64,000 bases of DNA, taken from Halomarinibacterium sedimenti. Lineage in GTDB: Bacteria; Bacteroidota; Bacteroidia; Flavobacteriales; Flavobacteriaceae. This document shows, in pieces, positions 59,894-64,000 of this stretch. The notes under the pieces were generated by a model. It was given only the letters and a program-made list of their open reading frames with translations. It searched no databases and was not told where the DNA came from. Made by a program: the position numbers and the translations under genes. Location: contig NZ_JAHWDP010000002.1 of NCBI RefSeq assembly GCF_019312585.1, positions 1 through 64,000 of the forward strand. The letters run 5' to 3'. Each line of letters starts with the position of its first letter. Position 1 is the first letter of the stretch.

Positions 59894-60813
59894 TATCGTT
59901 GTAGGAATTTAAAAATGGGATACGTCTTTTTATATGGTAATAACCAAAGCGCCTTTATCAAGATTAAATATTTACCTTTTAAAATTTGTTTCATTTTTGA
60001 ATATACTTTCCCATCCTCTTCTTTTGAATACAGACCATAATTCTTAATATACGTTAATGCAATAAATTTATTGGTATAGCCTTCAAAATAGGCCTTTTCT
60101 TCCTCATTTAATTTATTTTCAACCTCGGTTAGGGTAGTCAAATAAGTTAAAAAGTCTGAAGCTTGATAGTAGGTATTTGATGCCGTGTCTATTTCCGTTT
60201 TTCTATAAAAAGATAAGGGCTTGTTTATAAAGATAACTTCATTTTTTACACACAAACGCATCCACAAATCGTGATCTTCGTGTTGTTTTTGTCCTTTCCT
60301 AAATAAACCTCTCTCCATCAACAATTCTTTTTTAATAACAACATTAGACGAGTTTATAGGAGGTAAATACTTTGAAATTATTCTAAAATAATTCACTGGA
60401 GATGTCTCGCCATCTTTAGGAAGAAATTCATTTTTGTAACGTTCAATATCGCTTTTAAACACCCTACTCCTCCCCGTTGCAAAAATATTTTTTGAAAGAT
60501 TATTATTTATTGCTGTTGCAACTTCAGACAGAAAGTTGGGAGCCCACCAATCATCTGAATCTAAAAAAGCAATCCACGGGAATTTTGCTAATTCTATCCC
60601 TGTATTTCTTGCCACTGAAACACCACTATTTGCTATGCTCATATATCGAATTCTATGATCATTAAATGTTTTAACTACTGCTTCAGAAGTATCGGTGCTT
60701 CCATCATTAATTAAAATCAATTCAAAGTCTGCAAAAGTTTGATTCAAAACAGATTGAATAGTTTCGGTAATAAACCTTTCTTTGTTATAAAGGGGTATAA
60801 CAACGGAAATCAT
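59893..60813 (-). CDS. Glycosyltransferase family 2
   Basis: A 306-residue GT-A glycosyltransferase. The start SVVIPLYNKERFITETIQSVLNQTFADFELILINDGSTDTS and the metal-binding FLDSDDWW (about 82-89) define it. It adds one sugar to the lipid-linked repeat unit at the cytoplasmic face. Donor unknown. It lies between two sulfotransferase genes with overlapping junctions. Confidence 0.93.
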   Translation of the reverse strand: MISVVIPLYNKERFITETIQSVLNQTFADFELILINDGSTDTSEAVVKTFNDHRIRYMSIANSGVSVARNTGIELAKFPWIAFLDSDDWWAPNFLSEVATAINNNLSKNIFATGRSRVFKSDIERYKNEFLPKDGETSPVNYFRIISKYLPPINSSNVVIKKELLMERGLFRKGQKQHEDHDLWMRLCVKNEVIFINKPLSFYRKTEIDTASNTYYQASDFLTYLTTLTEVENKLNEEEKAYFEGYTNKFIALTYIKNYGLYSKEEDGKVYSKMKQILKGKYLILIKALWLLPYKKTYPIFKFLQR

Positions 60814-61694
60814 CTAATAAATGTTTTTGCTATAATACTAGAGCTCTTAAAAAATATTTTTTCGAAAAAATTTAAATGGTGCAAATCAACTTTTTTGTTA
60901 GAAATAACTATTTTCTTATTACTACCACTTCTCATTGGGTTTCCTCCTATTGAATGAGTTGGAATCATAATAAATTCAGTAATATCAAATGGTTCCCCCA
61001 CAAATTCTTTAATTTTGGTTAACCAAAATTCCGGTTTCTGGCAAAAGGACTCATATTTGAGAAACATAAAGCAATTATTCTTTTTTAAATCTAACGCTAA
61101 TACTTTAATCTTAATCCAAGATTTTAAAATTACCTTATTCGTTTTTTGGGGCATAAATACATCTTTATCATAGTACTCCGGCAAGAGCATTTTCTTTTTC
61201 CAGCTATTTGCAACAGAAGCTAAATTCCTCTCCAAGTGTATTATTCTTAAATCAAAAGCCCCTGTATTTTGAAGAAAATAGCACCACCCAATACTCTTAG
61301 AACTATCTATAATGATATTACTTTGTGAAGTTTCGGCTATTTGATTATAAAAATAAATGACAATCTCTGCAAAATACTGCCATTCCTTAGTTTGTAATAG
61401 CTTTGGTATTTTTTTAAAATTCTTAAAATATTGTATTTCCTTTACTTTTTGTTTTATATATTCTGAATCATAATCAGGAAACTTTTGGTGTAATTTTTTA
61501 TCAATTTTAGACCATAACGTGCACTTTTCAATCTTTTCTCCACAACCGCATAGAGTCTCTTTTTCATAAAAACGAACCCAAAATCTATGGCATTCACCAA
61601 CCGAAACACTCCCTTCTATATTCGACAATATCGAGTCGAGTAATGTGGAGCCCGATCTTCCGTCACCCGCTACATAGATAATTTTTGGTTTCAA
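60810..61694 (-). CDS. Sulfotransferase family protein (2)
   Basis: A 294-residue sulfotransferase distinct from the first. The P-loop is VAGDGRSGSTLLDSIL at about 8-23. RIIHLERNLASVANSW (about 152-167) fits the 3'-phosphate loop, with Arg and Ser. It has a Cys-rich segment ETLCGCGEKIEKCTLW (about 51-66) that could bind metal; I recall it in related sulfotransferases. The sugar or protein substrate is unknown. It overlaps the Wzx gene by 4 bases. Confidence 0.85.
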   Translation of the reverse strand: MKPKIIYVAGDGRSGSTLLDSILSNIEGSVSVGECHRFWVRFYEKETLCGCGEKIEKCTLWSKIDKKLHQKFPDYDSEYIKQKVKEIQYFKNFKKIPKLLQTKEWQYFAEIVIYFYNQIAETSQSNIIIDSSKSIGWCYFLQNTGAFDLRIIHLERNLASVANSWKKKMLLPEYYDKDVFMPQKTNKVILKSWIKIKVLALDLKKNNCFMFLKYESFCQKPEFWLTKIKEFVGEPFDITEFIMIPTHSIGGNPMRSGSNKKIVISNKKVDLHHLNFFEKIFFKSSSIIAKTFIR

Positions 61695-62992
61695 AATATG
61701 GAGGTATTGATGTTTAAATTCTTCTGTACATATTTCAATAATATATAATTTTGAATTATTAATATCGCACTAAAAAGGAGCGCAGCGCCTATTTCATCCC
61801 AAATCATAATAAGAGGAACACCCAAAATCATATTTATTATTAACATAATTACATTACTATTAGAAAATACCTTCTGATTTCCAGTCATACTAAGTAGGGT
61901 TCCAACAGAGCCTACCATAGCACTTACCAATTGACCAATACATAAGATGAGTAATGGAAAATAGGCCACAGCATATTCATTACCAAATATATACATTACC
62001 AGACCCTTTCCTCCTAAAATAAAAATAAGCGCTACGGGTAGGGAAAATGCAAAAATAATTCGTCCCGTTTTTTTAACAATTTTTTGAATTTGCAACGTAT
62101 TTCCCTTTTCAAACGCAGATGAAATAAATGGAGAAATAGCAGAGTTTAATGCGTTGAGCGTAAAAGAGACTAGTGCTGCTCCACGCATTGCAACGTCAAA
62201 AATGGCAACCGCTTCAATGCTACCAAAGATGGCTAATAAATAGGTTAACAATTTAGAACGAACTATTTGAATGCCACTATTTATTGAAAAAGGAATGGTT
62301 TGTACATACCATTCTTTAGTATTATATATTGGGGAAACCTTTTTTAATTTATTTAAAAGCTTTTTATATAAAAACAAAAAACCAAGCAAAAAACCTATTC
62401 CCGCCGCTACAATTTGAAAAACAATCGCCAATTGAGGCGACAATGGATATTCTAAAAGAATGCATCCAATTAGCAAAATAGTAAGTAAAAAATTTCGAAG
62501 TAACGTATCGGGTAATTCAGAAAGAATAATGAGTTTTAATCCTCTTAAAGCTGCAGAGCGCAGGGCCCCAAATCCTAAAATAGGTAATAATAAAAATGAA
62601 TAAAGCAGGGTCTCTACAAAAACAGAATCATAATTTTTCCACCAGAATAAATAGGTTATGGCTGCAATGATATATATTGCTATAGTAGAAATTAAAACAA
62701 ATTGATTTGTTTTAATTAACAATCCCTTCATTCCAGCATAATTTTTTTCTACCTCATATTTTGAAATATATCTTGTAATAAGATTAGGTAGGCCAATAGT
62801 TGCTGGAACTGATATGATTGTTAGTGTGGTAAAAGCTAAAACATAGTACCCAAGTCCTTCAATTGAAAGATATCGAGCCAATAAAACTCCATTTAAAAAG
62901 GCAAAAAAGGCAGAACCGAATTTTATAACCAAACTCCCAATAGAAGCAGTTTTTATATCCTTTTTCGAAATAAAATTTAGATACTTTAACAA
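61691..62992 (-). CDS. Wzx-like oligosaccharide flippase
   Basis: A 433-residue integral membrane protein of the MOP/Wzx flippase superfamily with about twelve to fourteen helices. It starts with a short basic segment, then GSLVIKFGSAFFAFLNGVLLARYLSIEGLGYYVLAF, typical of Wzx. It flips undecaprenyl-linked repeat units to the periplasm. Its genomic neighbours (polymerase, Wzc, Wza) match the Wzx/Wzy-dependent route. Confidence 0.9.
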   Translation of the reverse strand: MLKYLNFISKKDIKTASIGSLVIKFGSAFFAFLNGVLLARYLSIEGLGYYVLAFTTLTIISVPATIGLPNLITRYISKYEVEKNYAGMKGLLIKTNQFVLISTIAIYIIAAITYLFWWKNYDSVFVETLLYSFLLLPILGFGALRSAALRGLKLIILSELPDTLLRNFLLTILLIGCILLEYPLSPQLAIVFQIVAAGIGFLLGFLFLYKKLLNKLKKVSPIYNTKEWYVQTIPFSINSGIQIVRSKLLTYLLAIFGSIEAVAIFDVAMRGAALVSFTLNALNSAISPFISSAFEKGNTLQIQKIVKKTGRIIFAFSLPVALIFILGGKGLVMYIFGNEYAVAYFPLLILCIGQLVSAMVGSVGTLLSMTGNQKVFSNSNVIMLIINMILGVPLIMIWDEIGAALLFSAILIIQNYILLKYVQKNLNINTSIF

Positions 62993-63022
62993 TTACAAAA
63001 TTTGATTTAAGAGAAACCACAA

Positions 63023-63595
63023 TTAATTTTTGCGCAATAACTCCTTATTTTTTTTCATCTTTTCAATAGACCAATCCCACCATTGTAGCTTTTCAATTTC
63101 TTCAATCTCTTGAGGTGAGAATGTACTTCTAATAAATTTTGCCGGTGCTCCTGCCACTACTCCATAAGGAGGAACATCTTTTGTAACCACAGATCCCGCA
63201 CCAACAATAGCACCATTCCCAATGGTAACACCAGGAAGAATAATGGCTTGATCTCCAATCCATACATTATGTCCAATGTACACATTAATTTTAGGGTCTA
63301 CCAACGATTTAAAACCTATTCGATTAAATAAGGCATATTGCAAAATTACTTCGTCTGTCTTATGGTTTGAAGTAATGATTCTAATATTTTCTCCAAATGC
63401 AACATATTTTCCTATCGTGCAAGAACCCCTACCTTTTATAATAATCTCCCCGTTTATTCTTGAGCCGTCTCCAATAACAGTTCCATTTACAATTTTGGAG
63501 CCTTTCCCAATAGAAATACCAGTCTTATCCGTGAGGTTTTTAAATTTTAGGATAATTCGATATAAGGTTCCTTTCTTTCCGTTAAACTCAATCAT
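63023..63595 (-). CDS. Left-handed beta-helix acyltransferase (hexapeptide repeat)
   Basis: A 190-residue acyltransferase of the hexapeptide-repeat family (WcaF/CatB-like). Repeats run through IVNGTVIGDGSRINGEIIIKGRGSCTIG, and the catalytic His lies in SNHKTDE (about 73-79). WIGDQAIILPGVTIGNGAIVGAGSVVTKDVPPYGVVAGAPAKFIR is the conserved C-terminal block. It probably O-acetylates a sugar of the polysaccharide. It lies 30 bases upstream of Wzx and 13 bases after cysN. Confidence 0.9.
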   Translation of the reverse strand: MIEFNGKKGTLYRIILKFKNLTDKTGISIGKGSKIVNGTVIGDGSRINGEIIIKGRGSCTIGKYVAFGENIRIITSNHKTDEVILQYALFNRIGFKSLVDPKINVYIGHNVWIGDQAIILPGVTIGNGAIVGAGSVVTKDVPPYGVVAGAPAKFIRSTFSPQEIEEIEKLQWWDWSIEKMKKNKELLRKN

Positions 63596-63608
63596 GAGGG
63601 TAAGATAT

Positions 63609-64000
63609 TTATAAAATCATTCCTGCTGCAACTGTTTCATGGGTGGCATCATCTATTAAAACAAAGCTTCCTGTGATTCTGTTATCTCGATACTCATCAA
63701 TCATTAAAGGTCGCGTGGTTCTAATTTTAATTCGGGCAATGTCATTCATGTTTAACGATTTATCCTCTTCCTCCCGATTGTAGGTATTGATATCAATTTT
63801 ATACAAAACATCCTGAATCATCGCTTTTTGTTCATTAGAGGTATGCAAAATGGTGTATTTGGCACGAGGTCTAGCTGGTTGGTTATGTAACCAACATAGC
63901 ATAGCACTAAACTCCTGAAGCGGCTCGGGTTTATTATTTGTCTTTACAATCATATCCCCTCGGCTAACATCAATATCATCTTCCAAAGTAATTGAAACCG
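63609..64000 (-). CDS. cysN: Sulfate adenylyltransferase subunit 1 CysN, C-terminal part (runs off window)
   Basis: About 130 codons of the C-terminal domain. The frame continues past the window edge (VSITLEDDIDVSRGD), so the real start is outside. FSAMLCWLHNQPARPRAKYTILHTS and RIKIRTTRPLMIDEYRDNRITGSFVLIDDATHETVAAGMIL match CysN. CysN is the GTPase subunit of ATP sulfurylase, which makes APS. As first gene here of the EPS transcript with two sulfotransferases, it probably supplies PAPS for polysaccharide sulfation, not only cysteine synthesis. Confidence 0.92.
   Translation of the reverse strand, partial: VSITLEDDIDVSRGDMIVKTNNKPEPLQEFSAMLCWLHNQPARPRAKYTILHTSNEQKAMIQDVLYKIDINTYNREEEDKSLNMNDIARIKIRTTRPLMIDEYRDNRITGSFVLIDDATHETVAAGMIL

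Overview
The window looks like a contiguous chromosomal piece of a low-GC, probably marine, member of the Flavobacteriaceae (Bacteroidota). Four things point there: the gliding genes gldF and gldG; two large secreted proteins with C-terminal type IX secretion (T9SS) sorting domains; several promoters with the Bacteroidota -7 element TAnnTTTG and no Shine-Dalgarno-like leader; and common flavobacterial families (DUF4294, DUF4870, LytS/LytTR pairs, RprX/RprY-like pair, Wzi/Wza/Wzc capsule genes).

Layout. Positions 1-370 hold a leftward stable-RNA-like promoter. 371-20035 is mostly housekeeping: M42 peptidase, an MBOAT/SGNH acylation pair, a sodium:alanine symporter, a PagL-like deacylase, two giant surface proteins, purC, phoH, SAM hydrolase, gldFG and dnaN. 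20162-24343 carries small lipoproteins and a leftward EF-hand/YHYH/MORN-like/SCO cluster, facing a LytS/LytTR pair (24825-26509). 26510-30180 is an AT-rich accessory stretch with a two-gene SF1 helicase cassette bounded by a 10-bp inverted repeat. 30532-32281 is rich in repeats: a REP-like palindrome, 11-bp and 7-bp tandem arrays, then mnmE, which itself contains two repeat-like segments in its G domain. 32363-37211 has an FG-GAP T9SS protein, a TPR-HTH regulator, a small exporter and TonB. 37214-42405 has a second LytTR pair diverging from an outer-membrane cluster. 42648-44610 is a sensor kinase/OmpR regulator pair.

44614 to the right edge is one long leftward exopolysaccharide/capsule locus. 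In transcription order: CysN (C-terminus), LbH acyltransferase, Wzx flippase, sulfotransferase, GT2, sulfotransferase, Wzy-like polymerase, two GT4s, PglC-like phosphoglycosyltransferase, GNAT, divergent PLP-fold protein, FemAB-like GNAT, PglE-like aminotransferase, PglF/WbpM-like dehydratase, Wza, Wzc, Wzi. Two sulfotransferases together with sulfate-activating CysN suggest a sulfated polysaccharide; the PglF/PglE/PglC-like enzymes suggest a 4-amino-4,6-dideoxy sugar as first residue.

Most notable: (1) pairs of direct repeats offset by 21-22 bp upstream of both LytS/LytTR operons and their divergent targets, fitting LytTR binding sites; (2) the flanked helicase cassette, a candidate defence module; (3) repeat elements inside and upstream of mnmE; (4) the sulfated-EPS locus with a divergent PLP/FemAB pair of unknown role.
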